From Bacteroidales bacterium (GTDB lineage: Bacteria > Bacteroidota > Bacteroidia > Bacteroidales > VadinHA17): 22,632 bases of DNA. The position numbers and the translations under genes were made by a program. The notes beneath the pieces are model-generated. The model saw only the letters and a list, made by a program, of their open reading frames with translations, made no database searches and was not told where the DNA came from. The DNA is taken from the NCBI GenBank assembly GCA_020353115.1, contig CP070687.1, forward strand, positions 28,633-51,264, written 5' to 3'. Of this stretch, positions 9,701 to 16,830 are shown piece by piece (position 1 is the stretch's first letter; the number at the start of each line of letters is the position of its first letter).

Positions 9701-12700
9701 TGAAGAAGCAATTCCTGGATATATTTCCGAAGAATCCGGTTGTAACCTTCCAGCTTGGCCAGGTCTCCAGGAGAGTCTTTTTCATTGGCATCTATGGCCA
9801 GGATTTTTACTTTTGCATCGGAGAAGAGAATATTCTCCAGTTCAAGAAGGATTTCCTTCATGGTAGTCAGTTCATCGGGATCATCCATAAGATAGGAATC
9901 CGGCTGGAATTCCAGTTTACTACGAATGTATTTCATTATGGTGGTTTTGCCATACTTCGAGATGACATAATTAATATCCTGGTTTCTCAGGTGCGGGATA
10001 TTTTTATATATCTGTGGCAGAAGGTTTTCATAGATTTTTGTGAAAGCCTTGGAAGAGATAAACTCTACGATGTTCCTGCACTGGCCTACATTTTCATAGA
10101 ATTCGAAAACTGCATTTGCCGAATCTCCGATTGAATTGATGTTCACACCGCAAACAGATGGAAATGCATGGTAAAGGGTTTTGATATCACTTATCTTAAG
10201 GGAGATATTAAGCTTCTTGTTGAGGTCTTTAATGGTATCGAAATCGGATAATATCAACTCTATATATTCCTTGTCGGATGCGTAACTAAAGATCTCATCC
10301 AGTATCTCTTCGGTACGCATCTTATTTTCCGGCAGGCTTTTCTTTTCAAAAAAATCCTTCCAGTATTTCAGGAAAATCCGTACGGCATTTTCAAATTCCT
10401 TCCTGAACATATGGTAGCTCTCTTCTGTTCCCTCAACATAATCCCCCAGGGAAAAACGTACGAATCCTTTCTGATAGGGGATAAGTGCTATTCCCCGCTG
10501 TTCAGCAAGTTTGACAGTGAACTTTTCCAGATCCTGAAAAGAGAAAAACTCCTCCAGGTGGAGGTTGAAAAGATATGATCCATCCGATTCAAGAATCCGG
10601 ATATTATTTATTTCCCCTCCGGTCAAAACGTCCCGGGCAGCTTTTTTTGCCAAATCAAGCCTTTTGTTCGATTCACTCCGGAAGATTTTATTAACCCTGA
10701 ACTTATTCAGTTCACGGACAAGGTGTTCCTTATAGTAATTGAAAAAAGGTATACCCTTGTATTTAAAATCATCGGGTAGTTCCAGGACATCCAGCTTATC
10801 CAGGGAACTAAGTTCTTCCAAAAGAAACAGGTGCAAGGGACTACCTTCGAAAAGAGATACACGTTTTGATCCGGATTTATTGTTGTTGTTTGCTCTTTCA
10901 CTGATATTTTTTCTGATCTCGGCCATAATGTAATTCTTCAGCTTTTCTTTGATCTTATAACGAGATGCATCCTTGGGAAGGCTTTCATCCATCCTGTCTT
11001 TGATCTTTTTGGCAAGCTGTGCAACTTCCAGAATATTTACCAGCATGAAAAGGGAATTTGTATTGCCCTTTTCGACTCCAAACTGTTTGCGTGCAAATTC
11101 AATAACATCTTTGCGAGCCGGTGTTGCAGCGATCGATCCGAGCCTGTCACCGGTTGCAGCAAGATTTTTTGTTGTGGAAAGTGAGGAGACAACGCTGATT
11201 TTTGCCAGGGTTCCGATGTTGTTCATAATGTACCTTGAGATGGTCCTCCATTTGGGTTCATCCGGATCTTCAATCTTTACGGCATCCTGGTATGCTTCAT
11301 CGAGAAATAAGGTTATTTTACTATTATTAAGAAATTTCAGGAAGCGAATCAATGATACATTGTTGAAATCAGTGAATCCCGTGGGATTGGCAGGATCATT
11401 AATAACGAGGGTTGAATTTTCACAAAACCTGTCCCACAGATTACCGGATTCGTCGAACAACTGGAACGTACTTTTTATCCTTTCCAGCTTTTTCAGGAGT
11501 CTTTCCCAATCGATCCTTCCTTCATTGTCCAGCTCAATGTCAATATCAAACGGATTGAGGTCAAACCTGTCTGGCGGAAACAGATCTTTGTATTCCCATG
11601 CAGCTTCCTGGTTGAAGAAGATAAAAGGATTTGGTTTCCGGCCCTTATAAAAAAGCAAATCCCGTATGATCATCTGCACATCATCACCGATGGATGTCTG
11701 TTCGAGATTTCCCAATCCGCTGATAAACTCATTTATGATCTGCTGCTCGTTTTCAGGTTTGGTTATGAATTTTTTTTCAATACCGAGATCGATCAGGAAA
11801 TTCATAAACCTTCCCTCGTTATCGGCTTCGTTCTCAACCTTGGTAAGGTATTCCTTGTATTTTTCAAGGAAAAGATTCAATCCGAAATTCTTGTGAAAAT
11901 GGTTCTTAAGCGTCCTCTGATAGGCATCCGGGATAATATCCAGGATAACACGGCATTTTTCAACGATCTCCTTTTTCACCGGCTTCAGGCTTCTCTGAAG
12001 GAGGTATTCACCATAGGTGCGGATTTGATTCCTTCCGCCTCCTTCAACCACCGTGGCAAGATGAAGTTTTGTATTTTCTGAATAGAAATAGGCTTTGGTC
12101 CTTTCTTCAAATTCATGGATAAGATCACTGTTCACCCGATTTAACCTCCTCGGATCCTTCAGGTTCTCAATTAGTGAAATGTAAGCACCGAATTTTGAAA
12201 GTATATATTTATCCCTGATTACCTGCCTGGCAAATTCGTCAAACTTAAAAAGAATGATGTCCTGGTCTATATTGTCCGGTTCCGCCAGCTGTTCTTTTTT
12301 CAGTAAAATCAGTTCTTTTTCATACTCCCCAATCTTTCGTTCAACTGCCAGCCTGAATTTTTTCAGGTTCTCCGAATTCACCTTGTCAAGGATTAATCTC
12401 AGGTTAAGCTGTGTGTTGGCCAGTGAACCGAGTTTTTTGGTATGTACCTTGTTCAGGCTGTTTATGATGCCGTTGTGAAGACAAAAGACAAGTGAGGTAT
12501 TCGTACTTTTGGATTCGGGAGAATCGTCTATAAATACAATCCTTGTCAGAAGAGGGAACCATCTGAACCGGTTAAAGGGATTCTTTCTCATATTCTTTAC
12601 CCTGACCGCAAATATGCTCGTGCCATCCGAATGTATCTGTTCATAGAGAGAATCCGGGTCAGTGAACTCTACTTCCTTCACGATGGAAGCACTGAATACC

Positions 12701-13410
12701 TCCTTGGAAAGAAGTTCAATAGCCGTTTCAGCCGTACCGGAAACAATCGTTCTGATAAAACCGTTAAGTCCCTTAAAATTTACCGTGGATTCGGTTCTGC
12801 TTAGAAAATTTTCCTTCTCAGCACCCGTAGTGTAATGAGTTGACTGGTTTATCATCTGATCAAATACATCCAGCATGTAATTCCACTGGGCTTCTTCCAC
12901 GTCTCCGCTGACACCGATCAGATCACGGAATTTCCTGAGTTCCCTTACCTTATCACCGAGGAGGATCCGGTAAAGAAAATCGATCGTTCTCTCGGTTACA
13001 GGAGGAGTCCCCAGGGAGTAATCGTGTGTGTTAAGAATGTTTCGGACCTGTTTCTTTGTTTTATCGTCCACCAACTCATTGTCCATAAGCTCATGCAACC
13101 GGTTATGGAACATCCTGCGTTTGGCACTGTATTCAAATGCTTTGGAATCCTCATGTGGGAAAAGCATGAGATTTACATCGACATATCCCGGGATAACCTC
13201 TTTCAACTCCAGGATATATTTGTGAATTTCCGCCTGTTGCCTGGCCGGATCATCCGGCTCCTCGTAACATAGCCTTACGAAGTTTTTCAGACTTTCAAAG
13301 ATCCTGTTGGGAAGGAAGTTCTCAGCCCGTTCTCCAAGCTGCGCATAAAGATTGATAAAATCCTTTGCATCAGCATTTAATCTTGCTTTGGGTTCCCCGA
13401 TTAACTGCAT
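6742..13410 (-). CDS. Giant 2222-residue protein with an internal PLP aminotransferase fold and a C-terminal HPr-kinase-like P-loop domain
   Basis: Cytoplasmic by appearance: no signal peptide or membrane helix. Residues 1-500 are helical and charged and I do not recognise them. About 500-1020 resemble a fold-type I (class I/II) aminotransferase: NDPANPTG (671-678), DEAY (704-707), STTKN with the probable PLP lysine K748, GDRLG (R756) and VRFSLG (R985). These match aspartate aminotransferase N194, D222, Y225, K258, R266 and R386. Spacing is near-identical up to R756, then about 109 extra residues intervene. Residues 1020-1660 are helical and unrecognised. About 1665-1860 look like an HPr kinase/PEPCK-type domain: VHG (H1673), Walker A GDSGVGKSE (1693-1701), then LIAGD (D1727). 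The C terminus (1990-2222) is basic then helical. Substrates are unknown. The gene stands alone, divergent from a hydrolase. Start chosen at the ATG 13408-13410, close behind a TAATTTTG box. Presence of the two folds is well supported; activity is not. Confidence 0.85.
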   Translation of the reverse strand: MQLIGEPKARLNADAKDFINLYAQLGERAENFLPNRIFESLKNFVRLCYEEPDDPARQQAEIHKYILELKEVIPGYVDVNLMLFPHEDSKAFEYSAKRRMFHNRLHELMDNELVDDKTKKQVRNILNTHDYSLGTPPVTERTIDFLYRILLGDKVRELRKFRDLIGVSGDVEEAQWNYMLDVFDQMINQSTHYTTGAEKENFLSRTESTVNFKGLNGFIRTIVSGTAETAIELLSKEVFSASIVKEVEFTDPDSLYEQIHSDGTSIFAVRVKNMRKNPFNRFRWFPLLTRIVFIDDSPESKSTNTSLVFCLHNGIINSLNKVHTKKLGSLANTQLNLRLILDKVNSENLKKFRLAVERKIGEYEKELILLKKEQLAEPDNIDQDIILFKFDEFARQVIRDKYILSKFGAYISLIENLKDPRRLNRVNSDLIHEFEERTKAYFYSENTKLHLATVVEGGGRNQIRTYGEYLLQRSLKPVKKEIVEKCRVILDIIPDAYQRTLKNHFHKNFGLNLFLEKYKEYLTKVENEADNEGRFMNFLIDLGIEKKFITKPENEQQIINEFISGLGNLEQTSIGDDVQMIIRDLLFYKGRKPNPFIFFNQEAAWEYKDLFPPDRFDLNPFDIDIELDNEGRIDWERLLKKLERIKSTFQLFDESGNLWDRFCENSTLVINDPANPTGFTDFNNVSLIRFLKFLNNSKITLFLDEAYQDAVKIEDPDEPKWRTISRYIMNNIGTLAKISVVSSLSTTKNLAATGDRLGSIAATPARKDVIEFARKQFGVEKGNTNSLFMLVNILEVAQLAKKIKDRMDESLPKDASRYKIKEKLKNYIMAEIRKNISERANNNNKSGSKRVSLFEGSPLHLFLLEELSSLDKLDVLELPDDFKYKGIPFFNYYKEHLVRELNKFRVNKIFRSESNKRLDLAKKAARDVLTGGEINNIRILESDGSYLFNLHLEEFFSFQDLEKFTVKLAEQRGIALIPYQKGFVRFSLGDYVEGTEESYHMFRKEFENAVRIFLKYWKDFFEKKSLPENKMRTEEILDEIFSYASDKEYIELILSDFDTIKDLNKKLNISLKISDIKTLYHAFPSVCGVNINSIGDSANAVFEFYENVGQCRNIVEFISSKAFTKIYENLLPQIYKNIPHLRNQDINYVISKYGKTTIMKYIRSKLEFQPDSYLMDDPDELTTMKEILLELENILFSDAKVKILAIDANEKDSPGDLAKLEGYNRILRKYIQELLLHFNLPFELEPENPTLEDLVKTTGIKFEEITGKKLAAIDTEIYVNRFIKEIRGSKKYKKLNLSKQVTDFIHESIQKGVEKSNSSEPDKILFLYLLQRENLFESKLRRRIKRYVASIDQFEETEARLISEDLVIRVLPAEVEEIIEEIMETARIRISEAELHTFCRDIALFYVELMNLTKNNEYYYRYNHILIKLVETEFKRQNSSINEMIQHGIVLHRNFAMENNTLEKWDKGSLSWINELMTRCGVIVLEQPVQTHTRIATDAKKREYPFHKVDRPENEIQERKEQPDDSPNEFIKSMATRPSSEFFVRRMANFVKNMDEEDYRCKIVTNGLVKELYIFQKSYMKYLTDNFRLIQTETVTLKEVGNFVPDIILFLGAPEKVISYPQIGYFDISGPKGKIKTIVTPLKKSVDYFGDVKKPRLTMLNEKIKEMGGVPVHGSLFAVEEEDGSLFVVQISGDSGVGKSEMLAAMMLKWMKKDLPGIRSIKLIAGDMFHLFPDKGGNLYGIGTEVGDFSRVTDFDPEFIRYYRSLFESSADSNVEDLNSRSTISGLCDISMPFRIDIILTAYNFSREEAGVKRYANPENFILYRDSHGERKEKATSSDNPHIQRTLLRYTGDPNIVDVIDAHGNYLDDILDWEKDPYTGKYYLASSYKMIDKIDLEEIVNAIIVDKKFIKGGKNYTIRQVRFDIIKNRFQVIATEVGEDEGEISFLLDRSFFGTIFDSLASTPAGNPFIAEEGELEGKKHLVEILKGRPDGKGKGKKIQLGILSTDLGKKGKEITGPQKAAEDVKKLIQEVRILNPEINSGKNLVKKVIDEKYQHLFKHHKQSHEVWRYNYYLYQLEQMRKAELVRIDDPSKKINLSGLKGFHPSPATKQFSPLLVTPNINMELNGFSETYEQLMWLPNNREFAEEFYTDCDDLYVAEGYSRETIINNMIIQLLLKNGYIASEDLARGKITEKANRETIAAAKFAVVRKLEENENEKGNGK

Positions 13411-13713
13411 ATCTGAATGGATTACGATTGGGCAAAATCTATCAAAATTACAGAAAAGGATCAGGCACTAATGAAAACCCGGGAAATAGTTTTTAACATT
13501 TTTTGAATAAAAAAAAACCTGAGAAAATTTGACAATCCAAAGCATGATCTTTTCCGCTCGATAACAATTCATTAGTAAAAAAACAATACGGTTTCAAAAT
13601 GATTTGTAAATTTGGGTTGGTATTACAAACAAAACTTTTTCTTCCAGCGCCCTTTACGATTTCAAAAACTTTGAAATAGGTACAGATATATTTCTATTAA
13701 ATAATTACCGATT
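13411..13713. other. Divergent intergenic region between the giant gene and the hydrolase
   Basis: This A/T-rich 303-base gap must hold promoters for both flanking genes. A probable minus-strand promoter is listed separately. For the plus-strand gene, TAAATTTG occurs at 13607-13614, but I find no TTTG-type -33 element at a fitting distance. No repeats or genes are seen. Confidence 0.5.
13443..13476 (-). promoter_or_regulatory. Candidate Bacteroidota-type promoter for the giant gene
   Basis: On the minus strand TAATTTTG (complement of 13443-13450) matches the TAnnTTTG -7 box. TTTC (complement of 13473-13476) sits 22 bases upstream, a one-base variant of the TTTG -33 box. Transcription would start about 25 bases before the ATG at 13410. 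The -33 element is imperfect. Confidence 0.4.
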
Positions 13714-14481
13714 ATGAAAACAAAAATTCTTTTCATTCTGACACTCTTATTGCTGGGATCATTTGTAATCAATGCCCAGAAAATAACCATACTGTATGAC
13801 AACTACATCCATGATGACGATTGCCGGGCAGATTGGGGTTTTTCCTGTATTGTTGATCATAAGGCCAAATCCCTTTTGTTTGATACAGGTACAAAAAAAG
13901 ATGTATTCGTTTATAACCTGACCAAGCTGAAAGAAAACCTGGGCCGCGTTGATATGATCGTAATATCCCATAATCATGGAGATCATGCAGGGAACCTGTA
14001 TACGGTGCTTGAAACGAAAAACGACCTTACCGTTTATATGCCATTCAGTACTCCTGATACGGAAATAAAAATGATAAAGGAGACCGGCGCCAGTGTGGTT
14101 CAGGATAAGAGACCAAGGGATCTTGGAAATGACTGGTTTTTATCCGGGGAATTGGGAGGTATGATCAAGGAGCAGGCTCTGATTATGGATACCCCTAAAG
14201 GACTCGTTATCATTACAGGCTGTGCCCATCCGGGTATATCCGAAATAGTTGCGCATGTGAAGGAAATTTACAAAAAAGATATTTACCTGGTTCTTGGCGG
14301 ATTTCATCTGCTTGACCTTCCGGAGAATGAGATCGGGAATATTATCCAGGATTTAAAGGATATGGGGGTGCGGAATGTGGCTCCGACTCACTGTACCGGA
14401 GATAAAGCAATCGAGATGTTTGAGGAAGCATACGGTGAAAATTTCATCAGGATCGGCGTTGGGAAGGAATTGGAGATCTGA
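13714..14481 (+). CDS. Secreted MBL-fold metallo-hydrolase (COG1237-type)
   Basis: This 255-residue protein has a signal peptide (MKTKILFILTLLLLGSFVINAQ, cleavage likely after Ala21), so it probably acts in the periplasm. The metallo-beta-lactamase metal site is clear: SHNHGDH (H86, H88, D90, H91), TGCAHPG with H172, GGFH (H198) and THCTGD (H226). This combination is that of the COG1237 group, named after 7,8-dihydropterin-6-yl-methyl-4-(beta-D-ribofuranosyl)aminobenzene 5'-phosphate synthase; most members have no proven substrate. FDTG at residues 56-59 fits the first beta-strand region of the fold. The gene is transcribed alone, divergent from the giant gene and followed after 110 bases by a heptamer repeat. 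The reaction is not predictable; hydrolysis of a phosphoester, lactone or similar is only a family-level guess. Confidence 0.88.
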   Translation: MKTKILFILTLLLLGSFVINAQKITILYDNYIHDDDCRADWGFSCIVDHKAKSLLFDTGTKKDVFVYNLTKLKENLGRVDMIVISHNHGDHAGNLYTVLETKNDLTVYMPFSTPDTEIKMIKETGASVVQDKRPRDLGNDWFLSGELGGMIKEQALIMDTPKGLVIITGCAHPGISEIVAHVKEIYKKDIYLVLGGFHLLDLPENEIGNIIQDLKDMGVRNVAPTHCTGDKAIEMFEEAYGENFIRIGVGKELEI

Positions 14482-14590
14482 GTGATACGATGTTGGAAGA
14501 AGTGATTTTATCACTCCGGGAATATAAGATGGCAGGAATTGTGAGTATTGAGTTACCAGATCTGCCTCTGTCTATGCTTCGGCTGATAAG

Positions 14591-14618
14591 AGTGAACAGT
14601 GAACAGTGAACGGTGAAG
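14591..14618 (+). repeat. AGTGAAC heptamer array, four units (array C)
   Basis: Three exact AGTGAAC units (14591-14597, 14598-14604, 14605-14611) are followed by GGTGAAG (14612-14618). The array lies 110 bases downstream of the hydrolase gene and reads in the same direction. It is a shorter relative of array D. Confidence 0.85.
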
Positions 14619-14661
14619 ATTGTGACACATCCTGAAAAATGTCTGCACAAATTATGTAGAT

Positions 14662-14781
14662 ATGTTAAAAGACGACAGTGTAGTAAAGAATTACAGTGAA
14701 AACTTTAAATTAAAAGTTCTTTCAGAGATTGAATCCAGCCGGTACAGTAAAAGTGAGGTTAATCGGATAAATGGCATATCA
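14662..14781 (+). pseudogene. Remnant of an IS3-family-type transposase OrfA (N-terminal 40 codons)
   Basis: The first 40 codons read as the helix-turn-helix start of an IS3-type OrfA: VVKNYSENFKLKVLSEIESS, then RYSKSEVNRINGIS, compared with the family pattern YSxEFKLKVxxEIExGxxSxxEaxRxYGI. After residue 40 the similarity stops abruptly. The frame continues to 14955 only as unrelated sequence. There is no OrfB, no DDE motif and no evident terminal inverted repeat. It is a dead fragment, left by deletion or by insertion of another sequence at about 14782. Confidence 0.7.
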
Positions 14782-15118
14782 TTTTTATTCCGTTTTCTGG
14801 TAGTTGCATCCGTCTCATTATCTCGAGAGTTGCACCCTAAGTACACTCCAAATTCCCATCCGGAGTCCCCTGTGAGAGTTCTTCGGACCTTTGGAGTGAT
14901 AAAAGAGCCCTTAGAAATGTATCTCCCCGTTGTGATGCCGACTGCCCGTCCCTGACTTCCGTCCGGCAAGGTGTCATGCAGACTTTCGGCAGAACTCTAT
15001 ACTTGTCCTCCTTCCAATAAAATTCCAACGGGGCCTTTTAATCCTTCCACCGGGTAACTAACCGTTGTTACCAGCACGTTGGGCAGGCGAAAAACGAATT
15101 CCAGCTAACTTCCCATAA
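14782..15118 (-). other. Unidentified degenerate segment with a broken reverse-strand reading frame
   Basis: Reading the minus strand from about 15106 gives LEFVFRLPNVLVTTVSYPVE, GLKGPVGILLEGGQV, a stop, then an open frame through PDGSQGRAVGITTGRYISKG, SFITPKVRRTL, TGDSGWEFGVYLGCNSRD. The sequence is somewhat richer in G+C than the A/T-rich DNA after it. I do not recognise a family. It could be a fragment of a mobile element (coding or structured RNA) that joined the OrfA remnant. Nothing else is seen in 14482-15257 apart from the listed repeat, the remnant and the promoter. Confidence 0.35.
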
Positions 15119-15171
15119 TGACAGAGAATAAAAAGCTCACTTAATCCAACTATAAAAAAAATAGCGAAAAA

Positions 15172-15203
15172 TTTGGATAATTCATTTATGTCTTCTATTT
15201 TTG
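15172..15203 (+). promoter_or_regulatory. Bacteroidota-type promoter for the exporter cluster
   Basis: TTTG at 15172-15175 and TATTTTTG at 15196-15203 match the -33 (TTTG) and -7 (TAnnTTTG) boxes with 20 bases between them. The transcript start would be near 15210, about 50 bases before the ATG at 15258. It probably drives the four-gene cluster. Confidence 0.65.
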
Positions 15204-15257
15204 TATAGTATAAAAATAATGAAGTATAAAACAATTGAACTTAAATAAATTTATATA

Positions 15258-16172
15258 ATGGATATCAGCGTGTTCAATCGGTCATCAAAGTTGAAGTGGG
15301 ACAGGACAACAATCCTTTTAATTGTCTTTCTGGCCATATCCCTGATATACATTCCCGTTCTTATCTGGGAAGGTGAAAAATTCGGAACCAGTTATGCATC
15401 GCTTGTATGGGGGGGTGTGATAATTCTCTTCGGTCTGATATATCTGTTCATAATTTATTTCCCTATCCGTAGTATTAAAATAATTGTTTTTCTGCTATAT
15501 CTTATTATCGGGACAATGCCATGGCATTATCATTTGAAAAAGATTGAGGAGAATATTTTTACGGATAATACATATAATATCCATCTCATCTTTTTTCTGG
15601 TCTGCACGGTACTATCCTTGCCCTATCTTTTCCGGGTTAAGAAGAAGATTAAAATCCATTACAGAAAAATTTTCGAGTTGGCCGGTAGCAGGGTAACCGG
15701 CGTACAGAACGGATTTACCGGCCGTCCTTATCCTGCCGGTCGCTGGAATTATAATATGAAGGAGATTGAAGAGTTCTCCAGATTCCTGAATAAGCACATG
15801 ATTGCTTTTCCCAGATACCATGATAATAAAATATCGCTGAGTTTCTCGGCGAAAATGATAGATCCGCGTAAACGGGATCCTGAAAGATCAAGTTTTATTT
15901 CTTTCGATCGCACAGGAAATATTGTTGTAAATATTTCGAAGGAGGATTATAACCAGTATAAGGACAAGTTTACGTTTGACCAGCTTTGCAGGTCTATTTC
16001 ACAGGTGTTCATGGACCTTTTCGAGAAATTCAGGGCGGGTAAAAGACAGGAGATTATTCAAGTAATGGAAGCCTTTGAGCCAAAATGGGCAAAACGTGTC
16101 CAGATTGGGGCATTCCTGTTTCTATGTATAACATTCCTGGCATTGCTACTAATTTATTTAATCACAAAATGA
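15258..16172 (+). CDS. Five-helix membrane protein of unknown function, exporter cluster
   Basis: I do not recognise this 304-residue family. Four membrane helices are evident at about residues 18-37, 48-69, 72-88 and 108-126. A soluble, basic cytoplasmic domain follows (127-280), and a single C-terminal helix at 281-302 ends close to the terminus. The soluble part contains FTGRPYPAGRWNYNMKEIEEFSRFL and SFISFDRTGNIVVNISKEDY, which look like alpha/beta structure; no catalytic motif stands out. It is first in a same-strand cluster with a winged-helix protein (55 bases on), a DUF5687 permease and an ABC ATPase, so it may sense or assist the transporter. The ATG at 15258 is preferred because the promoter boxes lie just upstream and the first helix follows normally. 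Confidence 0.8.
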   Translation: MDISVFNRSSKLKWDRTTILLIVFLAISLIYIPVLIWEGEKFGTSYASLVWGGVIILFGLIYLFIIYFPIRSIKIIVFLLYLIIGTMPWHYHLKKIEENIFTDNTYNIHLIFFLVCTVLSLPYLFRVKKKIKIHYRKIFELAGSRVTGVQNGFTGRPYPAGRWNYNMKEIEEFSRFLNKHMIAFPRYHDNKISLSFSAKMIDPRKRDPERSSFISFDRTGNIVVNISKEDYNQYKDKFTFDQLCRSISQVFMDLFEKFRAGKRQEIIQVMEAFEPKWAKRVQIGAFLFLCITFLALLLIYLITK

Positions 16173-16227
16173 CAATCCTTGCCCTTTTATCAGGTGGTTA
16201 AGGATTTGATCCCGGAAGTTCAGAAAG

Positions 16228-16827
16228 ATGCATTTTGATAAAGCCTCAAATATTGCCTCATTGCTTGCCAAGGGTTTTGCCAGGGATTTTTTAAGACTTC
16301 TGGTAACGCACCGGAATATCTCCGCTTCCGAAGCAGCCTCAAGACTGGATCTTCATATCCAGACAGCTCAGGATTTCCTGGAAAGGCTTTATAACGAAAA
16401 AATTGTAATAAGAGAAGAAGTAACAGAGGGTAAACGACCCTATTTCAGGTATGAACTGGTAAAAAGAGATATAAAAATTGACCTTGATCTCAATTCCCTG
16501 GTTGATCGTGGATATGAGCATTCTCTGAAAAATCATTTGATCAGGGAGAGAAAGAACAGTGGTGCGATATTTAATACCCCTGCCAGCCAGGATTATATCA
16601 CAAGCCTAATCGTTTTTATGGGTAAAGGCAGAAACCGTAAGGAACGTAAGATCAACCTGACAAGACCTCAGGGTCGCTTCCTGTTCCATCTTCCGTTTCC
16701 CGGTTCGGATCATGCACGTATTATTGACATTGTAAAAAAGGCTGAACTTGCTGAAAGTTCGTTGCCTGAAATTCTTGACCTGGTGAAAGACCTGGTTAAT
16801 TTTGGTGTAATTGAAAAGAAAAAATAG
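16228..16827 (+). CDS. Winged-helix transcriptional regulator (ArsR/MarR-like fold)
   Basis: In this 199-residue protein residues 14-80 form a winged-helix DNA-binding domain: a helix with FARDFLRLLVTH, then NISASEAASRLDLHIQTAQDFLERL as the helix-turn-helix, and IVIREEVTEGKRPYFRYEL as the beta wing. The rest (85-199) is a mixed domain with a helical end, KKAELAESSLPEILDLVKDL. It could bind a ligand, dimerise, or be a second winged helix. No metal-binding Cys or His cluster is seen, which argues against a metal-sensing ArsR. The gene ends 3 bases before the DUF5687 permease start, so the two are co-translated, and it most likely controls this cluster. The assignment to a fold is secure; the subfamily is not. 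Confidence 0.75.
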   Translation: MHFDKASNIASLLAKGFARDFLRLLVTHRNISASEAASRLDLHIQTAQDFLERLYNEKIVIREEVTEGKRPYFRYELVKRDIKIDLDLNSLVDRGYEHSLKNHLIRERKNSGAIFNTPASQDYITSLIVFMGKGRNRKERKINLTRPQGRFLFHLPFPGSDHARIIDIVKKAELAESSLPEILDLVKDLVNFGVIEKKK

Positions 16828-16830
16828 AGT

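Noticed and set aside
10973..11650. A 225-codon plus-strand frame inside the giant gene
   Set aside because: It is antisense to the aminotransferase domain, whose motifs are unambiguous. The antisense protein is Ser/Leu/Arg-rich as expected for a shadow.
13607..13614. TAAATTTG as a promoter for the hydrolase gene
   Set aside because: The -7 match is perfect, but no TTTG or TTG lies 17-22 bases upstream. It was left as a note, not a feature.
14501..14515. Terminator after the hydrolase (AGTGAT-TTT-ATCACT)
   Set aside because: The stem is A/T-rich and short with a three-base loop, and no T run follows.
14691..14969. A 92-codon minus-strand gene
   Set aside because: Its last third is antisense to the OrfA remnant, an upstream in-frame stop interrupts the protein-like part, and no family is recognisable.
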